A stretch of 64,000 nt of DNA from Methylomusa anaerophila (lineage in GTDB: Bacteria > Bacillota > Negativicutes > Sporomusales > Sporomusaceae), in assembly GCF_003966895.1 (NCBI RefSeq), contig NZ_AP018449.1, forward strand, positions 2,745,501 to 2,809,500, in the 5' to 3' direction. The notes beneath the pieces were generated by a model. It saw only the letters and a list, made by a program, of their open reading frames with translations. It was not told the DNA's origin and did no database searches. The translations under genes and the position numbers were made by a program. This document shows positions 8,301 to 16,858 of this stretch, in pieces. The stretch's first letter is position 1, and each line of letters starts with the position of its first letter.

Positions 8301-11300
8301 GCTGGCGGAACGGATTTGGACCTTCTTTGAGGACTATGTTACGGCAACAGATAACTGGTTGCCGCCTGATAACCTGCAATTGGAGCCACCCAATGGGATC
8401 GCCCACCGCACTTCGCCCACCAACATCGGACTTTATCTTGCCTGTGCGCTGGCGGCGCGGGATTTTGGGTTTATCAATACGCCTGGCCTGATTGAGCGTT
8501 TGGAGCGTACTATCAGTACAGTGGAGCAGTTGGATAAATGGCAGGGCCATCTTTACAACTGGTATGACACGGTCACGCTTGAAACATTGCCGCCGCTTTA
8601 TGTGTCAACAGTGGATTCCGGCAACTTTGTCGGCTGTTTGATGGCGGTCAAGGAGGGAGTAGCAGAATGGCTCAAATCCGACATTGAAGAAAACGGAAAG
8701 TCTGGTTCCGATCAGGCAGGTGGTAAAACGGCAGAAGCTTTGCACGTGGCCTTTGCTGAGGAACTAGCACCGGCACTGGGAGGCGAAACTGCCGGCAAAC
8801 TTGCAGTATTGTCCAAAAGCGACCGGGAAAAATGGCTTGGTCGCGGTCAAAATCTGATCGCCCGCCTGGAAACGCTAATCAGCAACACAAATTTTCGGCC
8901 ACTCTACGACCAGAAAGCAAAATTATTTCACCTAGGCTATCAAGCCGGGCTGGATAAACCGGATCCGGTCCTTTATGACCTGATGGCGTCGGAGGCAAGG
9001 CTGACAAGCTTTATTGCCATCGTCCTGGGTCATGTATCTGTGTCCCACTGGCATGCTCTCGGCCGGACAATGACAAGAGTAGGACGGCAGGTTACATTGC
9101 TGTCGTGGTCCGGAACAATGTTTGAATATTTAATGCCTTGGCTCTTTATGCGCACCTACTGCAACACTGTATGGGACAGCACATACCGGGCGGTGGTTCA
9201 GCGGCAAATTGAATATGCGCAGCAACGCGGAACCCCTTTCGGCATCTCTGAATCCGGCTACTATGCCTTTGATTATCGAATGAACTATCAATACAGGGCC
9301 TTTGGCGTTCCCGGCCTTGGATTCAAGCGCGGCCTGGAACAAGATTTGGTTGTGGCGCCATATGCAACAATCCTCGCCCTGCCTTTTGCGAAACACAAGG
9401 TACTGGAGGATTTGCACAAACTCGAAGAACTGGGTGCACGGGGGAAATACGGTTACTACGAAGCCGTTGATTTTACGGCCGAGCGGTTGCCGAAGAATCA
9501 GACCAGTATGGTTGTCCGGAGTTTTATGGCTCATCACCAGGGGATGAGCATGCTCGCCCTGGCCAACCTGCTGGCGCCGAAAAAAATAACGGAACGCTTT
9601 CACCGTGACAAGCGGGTGCAGGCGGCGGAACTGCTGCTGCAGGAACGTATCCCCGCACGGCCGAGAATTATTAAACATCCTGCTTTAACATGTGTAAATA
9701 AGCCTCATTCAAGGCCGGTATTTACCAGCGCCTTGCGCGAATACCGCAGTGCGGATACGCCTATACCCCAGGTGTGTGTTCTGTCAAACGGAACGTTTAT
9801 GACCATGGTAACCAACAGCGGCAGCGGGTTCAGCCGGTACGAAGGCCTGGCCGTATCGCGCTGGCGGGAAGACCCGGTACTGGATAATTGGGGAAGCTAC
9901 ATGTATATTCGTGATGTTACCCGCGACGCAGTATGGTCGCCAACATTCCAGCCATGCCGTATCCCGTCTGATAAACAACGGGTGCAATTTTCCCTTGACC
10001 GGGCTACCTTCATGCGCGTCGACGGCAGTCTGCAGACCAGCCTTGAAATCTGTGTGTCCCCGGAATGGAATGCGGAAGTCAGGCGGCTGACACTTACGAA
10101 TACCGGCAATGAAGCGCGGATCGTTGAAGTCACAACCTTTCTTGAACTGGCCTTGGCGTCTCCCGTAGCCGACGATGCGCATCCGGCTTTTAGCAAATTG
10201 TTCATCAAAACAGCTTATGTGGAGGATGCCCAGTATCTGTTGGCCCTGCGCCGGCCCCACCGGGAAAACGAAAAACCGTTGTGGGCGTCACATTCGCTGA
10301 TGACCGCAGGCCGAACCCTGGGGCCGGTAGAATATGAGACCGACCGGGCCGGCTTTGTCGGCCGGGGTCATACCCTCGCCCTGCCGCAAGGAATTCGGTC
10401 TCGCCTGCGGGGAACGGTAGGCTCTGTGGCTGATCCCGCTTTTATCATGCGCCAGCGGGTAAGCGTTGAGCCTGGTGAACAGGTGCAGTTCTTCGCTGTC
10501 ACTGCCATGGCAGACACGAAGCAGGAAGTTGTGGATATTGTCAGCCGTTTCTCGGGAGACCTGGTAGTGGAACGGACATTTCAACTGGCCTGGAATCGCA
10601 GTCAAATCGAACTGCGGCACTTGCACATCACTGCCGCCGAAGCGGCGGCTTTCCAAACTTTTGCGGGCCAGGTGCTGTATACGGCACCGCTGCGGCAGGA
10701 GCGAAAGCAAAACCTCACTGCCAATGTAAAAGGTCAGTCCGGACTTTGGGTATATGGGGTTTCCGGCGACGTGCCGTTAATCCTGGCACGGATTGAGAAC
10801 GAGGCCAATATACAGTTTATAGTCAAATTGCTGACCGGATACGAGTATTTGCGCCGTCTGGGTTTGCTTTTCGACCTGGTTATTCTGAACGAATCGACAG
10901 GAAGCTACCGCGAGGATTTACAGGAGGCGCTGCGGCGGGCGGTGGAGAAAGTGGTTAACTGGCACGGAACGGGACCATGCGGATGCGGGGTTTTTCTCAT
11001 CAATGCCAGCCAACTGCCAAACGAAGATAGGACACTTTTGCTTGCCGCCGCCCGTGTTGTGCTGCGGGCTGACGGTCCCAGCTTCAGGGCACAGTCAAAA
11101 CTGCCGCGGCCGACAACCGATTTTCCGGCACTCCTCAAACCGACAGCGCCGTTAAACAGATTCGCCGGGCCTGCGCCGGACGTTGGACGCGATTTACTGT
11201 TCTTCAACAGCTGGGGAGGATTCTCACCTGATGGCCGGGAGTATCAGATTATACTTAAAAACGGCAATCATTTACCGTCGCCCTGGATCAATGTAATTGC

Positions 11301-13683
11301 CAACCCGTGGTTCGGCTGCCTTGTCTCCGAACTCGGCACCGGCTACAGTTGGTGGCGCAATAGCCGCGAGTACAAGCTGACTCCGTGGTCAAACGATCCT
11401 GTGCTCGACCCGCCAGGTGAAGTGTGTTATCTGCGGGACGAAGAGAGCGGCGAAGCATGGTCCGCCACGCCGTCCACCGCAAATACTGATCAGCCTTACA
11501 CCGTTACCCACGGCAGGGGTTTTACGCATTTTTGCCATGAAAGATACGGTGTCAGACAGGAAATGACCATTTTTGTTCCGTTGGCGGACCCTGTCAAGGT
11601 GGTCAAGTTGCGGCTTACGAACAAGAGTGCCGGGCGGCGGCGCCTTTCCGTTACCTATTACGCGGAATGGGTATTGGGTGTCCGGCGCCAGGAGAATGCC
11701 TCTTTCATCGTCACCGAATGGGACGAGTCGGCCCAAATCATGCTGGCACGCAATGCGTACCAGAAAACATTTGGCAATGCATGCGCCTTTTTAGGCATGT
11801 TTTCGCCCCCGGAAAGGTCTGTTGGGTCACCCGCCATAGCAGAATCCGAGGCTAAGCGGAACAGCGGCTTGGACGATCTGTCCTGGACGGCGGACCGCAG
11901 CGAGTTTCTCGGTCGCAACGGCACTTTGGAAAATCCGGCGGCTATGGGCCGGGAGCGCCTGTCGGGCCAAACAGGACCCCTTTACGACGCTTGCGGTGCG
12001 GTGCAGGTAAAACTCACCCTGGAACCTGAAACTGAACGGACAGTCTACATCCTGCTCGGCGCGGAGCATTCCCGGAACGCCGCGGTGCAACTGGCGCAAA
12101 AATACTGCCAATCCCGGTTTTGCAGCCAGGCCTTTGAAATCGCAGGAGAATTCTGGGATGGTGTTTTGGACCGGATTTCGGTTTCCACGCCTTGTCCGGA
12201 GATGGATATACTATTGAACGGCTGGCTTTTATACCAGACGCTTGGCTGCAGAATGTGGGCCCGGTCGGCTTTTTACCAAGCAGGAGGCGCATATGGCTTT
12301 CGCGATCAACTCCAGGATTCGCTGGCGTTCCTGCACTCCCGTCCCGACTTAACGCGGACGCAAATTTTGCTGCATGCCGCCCATCAATACGAGGAAGGCG
12401 ACGTGCAACACTGGTGGCATGAAGAGACGCAGCGCGGCATCCGCACCCGTTTCACCGACGATTTGCTGTGGCTGCCGTATGCTGTTGGACGGTATGTGGA
12501 ACATACGGGGGACGGCAGTATCCTGGAAGAGGTAGCGCCGTTTCTTTGCAGCGAACCTTTAGCGGCAGATGAACATGAACGCTACGAGCCAACCCAAACC
12601 TCTACTCAGAGCGGCACTGTTTTTGAGCATTGCTTACGGGCCATTGACAAGTCTCTACAACGCTTCGGTGAGCACGGGCTGCCGCTGATCGGGATCGGCG
12701 ACTGGAATGACGGCCTGAGCCGTGTCGGCGCTGAAGGCCGCGGTGAAAGCGTCTGGCTTGGCTGGTTCCTTTGTGACGTGCTGAACCGGTTCACGGATTT
12801 ATGCCGGCGGCGCGGCTGGACGGAGCAGGCGGAACGCTACCGGGATGTGCGGGAACAACTGGCAGTTGCCCTTGATGTGCACGCCTGGGACGGGCAGTGG
12901 TATCGGCGGGCTTTCACCGACGCCGGCCAATGGCTGGGCTCCATTGGCAATGTGGAATGCCGTATCGATGCCATCGCCCAGTCGTGGTCGGTTATTGCCG
13001 GCGTTGCGCCGCCGGAGAGGGCGCTGCAGGCCATGCAGTCATTTGACCGGGAATTGGTGGACCGGGATCTTGCCGTCGCGCGTCTTTTAACACCGCCTTT
13101 TGACCGCACGGATCCCAGTCCCGGTTACATTCAGGGTTATCCGCCCGGAATCCGGGAGAATGGAGCCCAGTACACCCATGGTGTCATCTGGAGCATTATC
13201 GCTTGGTGCCTGCTTGGCAACGGCGATAAGGCCTGTGAATTATTCCAACTGCTAAACCCTCTCAATCATACGCGCACAGCCGGTGAAACGCGGCAATACG
13301 CCGGTGAACCTTACGTCATGGCGGCCGACGTCTATACGGCGGAGCCGCGCCAGGGACGGGCCGGCTGGACCTGGTACACCGGGGCTGCGGGATGGATGTA
13401 TCAGGCAGGAGTTGAGTGGATTCTCGGTCTTCGCCGCCGCGGCCAGCAACTGTACATTCGCCCGTGCATTCCCTGTGGATGGCCGGAGTTTTCCGTCAGC
13501 TACCATTATGGCAGCGCAAGCTACCATATTACTGTCAAGAATCCGTCCCATAAGTGCGGTGGAGCAACCGCTTTACAAATTGACGGGCGGGAAGTTGCGT
13601 TTACGGAACAAGACATGAAAGATGGTCTTTACGTTAAATTGCATGATGACGGGCAGGCCCATTATGTTGTTCTGGTATTGTAG
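5347..13683 (+). CDS. ndvB: Cyclic beta-1,2-glucan synthase (NdvB/ChvB/Cgs type)
   Basis: A single 2778-residue protein, close to the roughly 2800 residues of the family. It makes cyclic beta-1,2-glucans from UDP-glucose at the inner membrane, priming, elongating, sizing and cyclising on one polypeptide. Membrane segments lie near residues 397-450, 805-850 and 918-968. The GT84 glucosyltransferase lies between the first two blocks: DADTQLP at about 614-620, SHDLLEGGFLRAGL near 722-735 and HRWVRGDW at 761-768 (the QxxRW-like site). A glycoamylase-like domain follows, with GISESGYYAFDY near 1297-1308 and MAHHQGMS near 1395-1402. The C-terminal half is GH94-like: two beta-sandwich substrate-binding regions (about 1480-1770 and 1950-2130), then an (alpha/alpha)6 domain. 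Its DWNDG motif at 2452-2456 carries the expected catalytic Asp. GGGAGGA precedes ATG 5347, and a terminator follows at 13706. It is monocistronic. Confidence 0.95.
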   Translation: MILNTEQLRQKAHELALTHDPYVSRWPSKRLWREFYADIEKLRAFMRSLQGDDTGCSQPAEEWLLDHAEFIEEQVLVIHQQLSGSFWRSLPNLRKTGKTRILSICADYLQHVDGNLDEDSLISYINSYQEVSVLAIAESWAVPLFLRISLIQRLAEVMELVRERREVCMLVERLLARLEPSRLNPEVLKASLEEAGQDMPLSGAAVVYLARRLREWADDSATVREWLMCKLENGPDSLDQTLSYEYQLQAVYQVTIGNLIDSLRKISRLDWHQPFEQICMVEHTLRAESANIYTFLDFSSRDVLRKQVEQLARRLHVPENLVAQQAVQLAAKEYEQAKAAEAAGKVPTEPEALPRRAFVAYYLLEPDGIRELRRAMKMCGAPRHLPEIEILRRATGTYFTVLTGLFAAALSGFTMWIANGTSFSVGQWAVIVLALFLPVSEWAVTAAHWLIERTRRPLPLLRYDFSRGVPPEAATLVVIPVIWSTVREVQELAVRLELHYLANRDANIHFALLGDFVDADAEKLPGDAAILAAARASIEGLNCMYSRPGESTFHLFQRCRRWNPSEGVWMGWERKRGKLVEFVQLLKGRTDTTYDCVLGDTAILPQIRYIITLDADTQLPLGSAQRMIGTMHLPYNRPRLNHTSTRVIEGYGVLQPRVGISHGAAFRSRFAYLWSVDPGIDPYAFAASDPYQDGLGQGIFTGKGIFDIDAFSKVLCERIPENRVLSHDLLEGGFLRAGLLSDIELIDEYPSTFSAYQLRTHRWVRGDWQLIPWLFRRVRDRGGRLLPVDLSPLARWQMIDNLRRSLLPPVQFAVLLLGLTVLPGSAGRWVAFVFATLFLPLLRQLAAIRRAIWRPRSLLATAGQVLITIMTLPFQSLLLLDAITKTLYRLFVTKRHLLEWVSAAEVERRNRGGHYPVLLKMFEGYALVFLFALAAASSTVPVLRWAGFALGALWAIAPLAVHWLGRPVQQPERSFAAAEEEELRKLAERIWTFFEDYVTATDNWLPPDNLQLEPPNGIAHRTSPTNIGLYLACALAARDFGFINTPGLIERLERTISTVEQLDKWQGHLYNWYDTVTLETLPPLYVSTVDSGNFVGCLMAVKEGVAEWLKSDIEENGKSGSDQAGGKTAEALHVAFAEELAPALGGETAGKLAVLSKSDREKWLGRGQNLIARLETLISNTNFRPLYDQKAKLFHLGYQAGLDKPDPVLYDLMASEARLTSFIAIVLGHVSVSHWHALGRTMTRVGRQVTLLSWSGTMFEYLMPWLFMRTYCNTVWDSTYRAVVQRQIEYAQQRGTPFGISESGYYAFDYRMNYQYRAFGVPGLGFKRGLEQDLVVAPYATILALPFAKHKVLEDLHKLEELGARGKYGYYEAVDFTAERLPKNQTSMVVRSFMAHHQGMSMLALANLLAPKKITERFHRDKRVQAAELLLQERIPARPRIIKHPALTCVNKPHSRPVFTSALREYRSADTPIPQVCVLSNGTFMTMVTNSGSGFSRYEGLAVSRWREDPVLDNWGSYMYIRDVTRDAVWSPTFQPCRIPSDKQRVQFSLDRATFMRVDGSLQTSLEICVSPEWNAEVRRLTLTNTGNEARIVEVTTFLELALASPVADDAHPAFSKLFIKTAYVEDAQYLLALRRPHRENEKPLWASHSLMTAGRTLGPVEYETDRAGFVGRGHTLALPQGIRSRLRGTVGSVADPAFIMRQRVSVEPGEQVQFFAVTAMADTKQEVVDIVSRFSGDLVVERTFQLAWNRSQIELRHLHITAAEAAAFQTFAGQVLYTAPLRQERKQNLTANVKGQSGLWVYGVSGDVPLILARIENEANIQFIVKLLTGYEYLRRLGLLFDLVILNESTGSYREDLQEALRRAVEKVVNWHGTGPCGCGVFLINASQLPNEDRTLLLAAARVVLRADGPSFRAQSKLPRPTTDFPALLKPTAPLNRFAGPAPDVGRDLLFFNSWGGFSPDGREYQIILKNGNHLPSPWINVIANPWFGCLVSELGTGYSWWRNSREYKLTPWSNDPVLDPPGEVCYLRDEESGEAWSATPSTANTDQPYTVTHGRGFTHFCHERYGVRQEMTIFVPLADPVKVVKLRLTNKSAGRRRLSVTYYAEWVLGVRRQENASFIVTEWDESAQIMLARNAYQKTFGNACAFLGMFSPPERSVGSPAIAESEAKRNSGLDDLSWTADRSEFLGRNGTLENPAAMGRERLSGQTGPLYDACGAVQVKLTLEPETERTVYILLGAEHSRNAAVQLAQKYCQSRFCSQAFEIAGEFWDGVLDRISVSTPCPEMDILLNGWLLYQTLGCRMWARSAFYQAGGAYGFRDQLQDSLAFLHSRPDLTRTQILLHAAHQYEEGDVQHWWHEETQRGIRTRFTDDLLWLPYAVGRYVEHTGDGSILEEVAPFLCSEPLAADEHERYEPTQTSTQSGTVFEHCLRAIDKSLQRFGEHGLPLIGIGDWNDGLSRVGAEGRGESVWLGWFLCDVLNRFTDLCRRRGWTEQAERYRDVREQLAVALDVHAWDGQWYRRAFTDAGQWLGSIGNVECRIDAIAQSWSVIAGVAPPERALQAMQSFDRELVDRDLAVARLLTPPFDRTDPSPGYIQGYPPGIRENGAQYTHGVIWSIIAWCLLGNGDKACELFQLLNPLNHTRTAGETRQYAGEPYVMAADVYTAEPRQGRAGWTWYTGAAGWMYQAGVEWILGLRRRGQQLYIRPCIPCGWPEFSVSYHYGSASYHITVKNPSHKCGGATALQIDGREVAFTEQDMKDGLYVKLHDDGQAHYVVLVL

Positions 13684-13705
13684 GCTTGTAGGCAAAGACA
13701 AAGAA

Positions 13706-13744
13706 AAGGAACAAGTCCAGCGGTGCTGGTCTTGTTCCTTTTTT
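13706..13744 (+). terminator. Terminator of the glucan synthase gene
   Basis: AAGGAACAAG-T-CCAGC pairs with GCTGG-T-CTTGTTCCTT around a GGT loop and ends in a T-run. It lies 23 bases after the stop. Confidence 0.9.
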
Positions 13745-13749
13745 GAAAA

Positions 13750-13847
13750 ATAGGGTTCAGGCATTGACTTACTTTTATTGCGTTTATTACAGCGTACTGA
13801 GCTGGCCATAAGTCAATTATTCTAATAAGTCAAGGCCTGAACCCTAT
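13750..13847. repeat. 98-base palindromic element with 22-base inverted ends
   Basis: Ends 13750-13771 and 13826-13847 are inverted repeats with one mismatch (core AGGGTTCAGGC...TTGACTTA). The interior holds an extra partial TAAGTCAAT copy near 13811. It has no coding capacity. It looks like a MITE or REP doublet placed between the synthase terminator and the next gene. Confidence 0.75.
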
Positions 13848-13959
13848 ATAATTTTAGGTGGCGTAACAATAATTTTACATAGGCTTAACTATCGTGCGAG
13901 AGAGACCTGTTAAAATAAAAAAGGTAATATTTTCTAAATTAGAAAAAAGGAGGATTACT

Positions 13960-14910
13960 ATGCTGGATGTAAAAACACATTTATGGCCAAGCGTACTGAT
14001 TGGGCTGCTGGCATTCTGCGCCCTCGTTTCCACCAATGCGGCGCCAAGCGACCTTGATCTGGCTTACCGGTGGGCTCCCATTCATTATCAGGACACGGAC
14101 TCTTCTGATTATGATGCCGACTACATAACCGCAGTCGATTTTGATGGTGATTGGGATGGGTTAAATAACTGGGAACATCAGGATGATAACATCAGCAACC
14201 TTAAAGCTAAGGCGTACTATTCCGTAACGGAAACTTCCACCCACTGGTTTATTTTGTACAGCTTCTTTCACCCTCGCGATTGGGTCGATTATCCTGATCC
14301 GTTTAACTTGGACCATCATGAAAATGATATGGAGGGCGTATTGATGGCCGTTCGTAAAGACGGTTCCACCTATGGCGCTCTTGAAGGTATCGTTACCGTA
14401 GCTCACCAGGATTTTTACTCCTATACGCCGGCGGGCAGCCCATGGCGGAGTGGACAGGAAAATATTGACGGAACGGTACTGATGCAATCCTACGACGGCT
14501 ACCAGCATCCGACAACCTTCCAGGAAGCAAAAGGTCATGGGTTAAATGCCTGGAATGGGAGCAATTTCCCCGGCGGTGATGGTGTAGTTTATTATCCCAG
14601 CCGTTCTGCCGCGGAAGTTCCCGCCAGCGGCAATGACCGGTCCGTTCAATATCAACTTATCGATACTTTCGCCAGCGGCGGCCTGTGGGCACACCGTTCT
14701 GATCCCCTTACCTTCGCCAGTTGGGGAACATTTCGCGGCGATGATGGGAAAGATAATGCCGCGAATGCAGGCTGGAAGTGGGATGACCATAATGACGGCG
14801 GCCAGTTGCTTGGAGGCGAACTGGCTACCGATCCGGCCAAACTAATAGCCATATATTTTAGCAACTTAGGCAACTTTAGCAGAACCTACTTACGTAATCT
14901 TTATAACTAA
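13960..14910 (+). CDS. Secreted protein with an HHENDMEG motif, function unknown
   Basis: From ATG 13960, which follows AAAAGGAGG, the protein has 316 residues. It begins with a signal peptide ending near STNAAPSD; the frame is open further upstream, but that part lacks a ribosome-binding site. The mature part is rich in Asp, Trp and Tyr. It contains HWFILYSFFHPRDW (about residues 87-100) and DHHENDMEG (about 110-118), then several NGSN/GGDGV loops. The His-His-Glu-Asp-Glu cluster resembles the pattern in Vps62-related and NPP1-like secreted proteins, in which the acidic/His cluster binds a metal. I do not claim homology. The product is probably periplasmic or extracellular. A terminator follows at 14964. 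Confidence 0.75.
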   Translation: MLDVKTHLWPSVLIGLLAFCALVSTNAAPSDLDLAYRWAPIHYQDTDSSDYDADYITAVDFDGDWDGLNNWEHQDDNISNLKAKAYYSVTETSTHWFILYSFFHPRDWVDYPDPFNLDHHENDMEGVLMAVRKDGSTYGALEGIVTVAHQDFYSYTPAGSPWRSGQENIDGTVLMQSYDGYQHPTTFQEAKGHGLNAWNGSNFPGGDGVVYYPSRSAAEVPASGNDRSVQYQLIDTFASGGLWAHRSDPLTFASWGTFRGDDGKDNAANAGWKWDDHNDGGQLLGGELATDPAKLIAIYFSNLGNFSRTYLRNLYN

Positions 14911-14963
14911 TATAATATTACTTTTTTACAGCCGCGGGATGATATCGCTGCTGGGCTGTTGAT

Positions 14964-15003
14964 AAAGAGGTTGAGGAGAAAAAAGTTCCTCAACCTCTTT
15001 TCT
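14964..15003 (+). terminator. Terminator after the secreted-protein gene
   Basis: AAAGAGGTTGAGGA (14964-14977) pairs perfectly with TCCTCAACCTCTTT (14987-15000) and the stem ends in T-rich sequence. Confidence 0.88.
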
Positions 15004-15015
15004 GTGATGTGAATA

Positions 15016-15104
15016 GAGCCATATCTCCCTAGAAACTCTTATGGATATAGACCGGGAAGGTCAGCCATCGATGCGATCGAGGTTACCCGGAAGCGGTGTG
15101 GCTC
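15016..15104 (+). ncRNA. Candidate structured RNA upstream of a radical SAM gene
   Basis: GAGCCATATC (15016-15025) can pair with GGTGTGGCTC (15095-15104) over ten base pairs with two G-U pairs. Inside, CCGGG (15052) can pair with CCCGG (15086), and TCGAT-GCG-ATCGA forms a small hairpin near 15068-15080. The closed helix enclosing further hairpins resembles a multi-branch riboswitch or small RNA, but I do not recognise the class. It lies about 220 bases before the TTG at 15324. No covariance evidence is available from one sequence. Confidence 0.35.
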
Positions 15105-15323
15105 AAGGCATCTTTTCAGAGAAAAATCCGGTTACTGTTCCTGGAATCCTTTTGCAGGTAGAGATAAATTTAATTCGTTATTATACTTATAAACAATATA
15201 GATAATTATTATCGATTATTAATGTTTAAAATTGGCAATGCAGCGCACTTTTGACAATGGCAGTTATCAGAAATCTGAATATTCGGGCGGGAAACTTACA
15301 GCAATGACAGGAGGTCCTTGATT
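15105..15323 (+). other. AT-rich intergenic leader
   Basis: No ORF, repeat or strong terminator is visible. TTGACA at about 15251 could be a -35 box, but nothing convincing follows at 16-18 bases. AGGAGGT at 15309-15315 is the ribosome-binding site for the next gene. Confidence 0.4.
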
Positions 15324-16706
15324 TTGAAAAAATATAAACTAGTTTTGTGGAATTTGATACCCTTTGGTATGGAGAAAAGTGATAGAAAATATCCACCGCT
15401 TAATTTGGGGATCATTGCTTCACTAACGCCGCCTCATTGGGAGGTAGTCATTCGCGATGAATATTTTGAAGAGTTTAAGACGGAACCCTGCGATATTGTG
15501 GGCTTTACCGCTATGACCTCCCATGCATTGGGGGCATACGAAGCAGCCGGTGAATTCAAAAAAATGGGTATTGTGACGGTAATGGGAGGTGTACATGCAA
15601 CCATATGCACGGAAGAAGCGCTTGCGCATGTGGATGCTGTCATAAAGGGAGAAGCCGAGGAACTATGGGGAGAATTTATCGGGGATTTCGAGAACAATCA
15701 GTTGAAACGATTGTATTTTTGTGCTAAGCCGGTAAATCTAAACAAAGTGCCTAAGCAGGCATTTCATTTGTATAATTCTAATTATCAGTGGGGAATTGTC
15801 CAGACTACGAGGGGGTGTGCCGGAAATTGTGAATTCTGTGTGGTTACGTCAATTTTTGGTGCTACGTATCGCAAAAGGCCTATTGAAGCAGTAGTGGGTG
15901 AAATTCAGGATATGCCTCAGAACCGGCTGTTTATCGCCGACGATAATCTTATTGGTTTTTCCAATGAAGACCATAATCGGTTTAAAGATTTATGCAGATT
16001 ACTAATAAACAAGAATGTTAATAAAATATGGATTACTCAGGTGCCGCTCCAGTTTTCGGACGATGAAAAAATGATGGATTTAGCGTATAAGGCAGGGTGC
16101 CGAGGCGTCTTCATTGGAATTGAATCAGGGTCGGTTGAGGTATTGGCGGGAAAAATGAAGAAACACATGAATGTAAAGTATGTCAAAGAAGGCAATTTTG
16201 TAGAAAAAATAAACAAGCACGGCATACAAGTATTTGGATCTTTAATCTTAGGAAATGATGAAGACGGCAAAGACTGCTTCAGATTAACCTATTCGGCCAT
16301 AAAAAGGCTAAAACTGGCAATGGTTCATGTTAGCCCGCTGGTTCCATTTCCGGGAACTCCTTTATTCAAGCGGTTAATAGCGGAAAACCGTTTGTTATAT
16401 ACTGATTTTCCCAATGACTGGAGATATTACAGAAAAGCTGAAATTATTTTGTTTAAACCAGCGAAAATGAACGTTCAGGAGCTTAATGAAGGCACACTGT
16501 GGCTTTATGAAAAACTATTTTCATTGTCGTCTATAATTTCCAGAGCCATATCTTCCTATTTTACTTCGGGTAATCTAAAAACAGCAATGATAGCTTATAA
16601 AGTAAACCTGGAATATAGAAAGACATATAAAGAATGCAGCAGGCTGATTAAAGAACAATTAAAAAACTCCAATTTCGATTCTCAATTGGATAAAATTTCT
16701 GGATAG
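15324..16706 (+). CDS. B12-binding-type radical SAM enzyme
   Basis: The start is TTG 15324, eight bases after AGGAGGT; TTG 15318 is too close. The 460-residue protein has a cobalamin-binding-like Rossmann region at residues 1-150 (PLNLGIIASLTPP, DIVGFTAMTSHALGAYEAAGEFKKMG, TVMGGVHATICTEEAL, VDAVIKGEAEELW). It lacks a clear DxHxxG motif, so any cobalamin would be held without the usual His. The radical SAM barrel follows with TTRGCAGNCEFCVVTS, whose CxxxCxxC cysteines bind the 4Fe-4S cluster. FIADDNLIG, GIESGS and VPFPGTPLF are also present. Related enzymes methylate or rearrange lipids, antibiotics and hopanoids. The substrate is unknown and there is no operon partner. Confidence 0.88.
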   Translation: MKKYKLVLWNLIPFGMEKSDRKYPPLNLGIIASLTPPHWEVVIRDEYFEEFKTEPCDIVGFTAMTSHALGAYEAAGEFKKMGIVTVMGGVHATICTEEALAHVDAVIKGEAEELWGEFIGDFENNQLKRLYFCAKPVNLNKVPKQAFHLYNSNYQWGIVQTTRGCAGNCEFCVVTSIFGATYRKRPIEAVVGEIQDMPQNRLFIADDNLIGFSNEDHNRFKDLCRLLINKNVNKIWITQVPLQFSDDEKMMDLAYKAGCRGVFIGIESGSVEVLAGKMKKHMNVKYVKEGNFVEKINKHGIQVFGSLILGNDEDGKDCFRLTYSAIKRLKLAMVHVSPLVPFPGTPLFKRLIAENRLLYTDFPNDWRYYRKAEIILFKPAKMNVQELNEGTLWLYEKLFSLSSIISRAISSYFTSGNLKTAMIAYKVNLEYRKTYKECSRLIKEQLKNSNFDSQLDKISG

Positions 16707-16810
16707 AGCACTAAAGCTGCTTCCCTTTGGCCTTTCGAAAAAATTTGGCGTCAGTTGCAGTAAATATTTGAATCAGTAAGCCCCATCTTCATTAAGACAA
16801 AGGCAAGAGG

Positions 16811-16855
16811 AAATCCCGCTTTTAAGCCAAAAGGCCAAGAAAGCGGGATTTTGTC
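16811..16855. terminator. Bidirectional terminator between convergent genes
   Basis: AAATCCCGCTTT (16811-16822) pairs with AAAGCGGGATTT (16840-16851). T-rich and A-rich flanks allow use by both the radical SAM gene (+) and the ABC gene (-). Confidence 0.8.
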
Positions 16856-16858
16856 AGG

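Noticed and set aside
9130..9678. 182-codon minus-strand ORF
   Set aside because: It is antisense to the glycoamylase-like domain of the glucan synthase and has no recognisable domain or start signal.
15016..15104. Reading the structured region as a c-di-GMP (GEMM) or cobalamin riboswitch
   Set aside because: GGTTACCC-like bases recall GEMM, but the GEMM core and the cobalamin B12 box are both missing.
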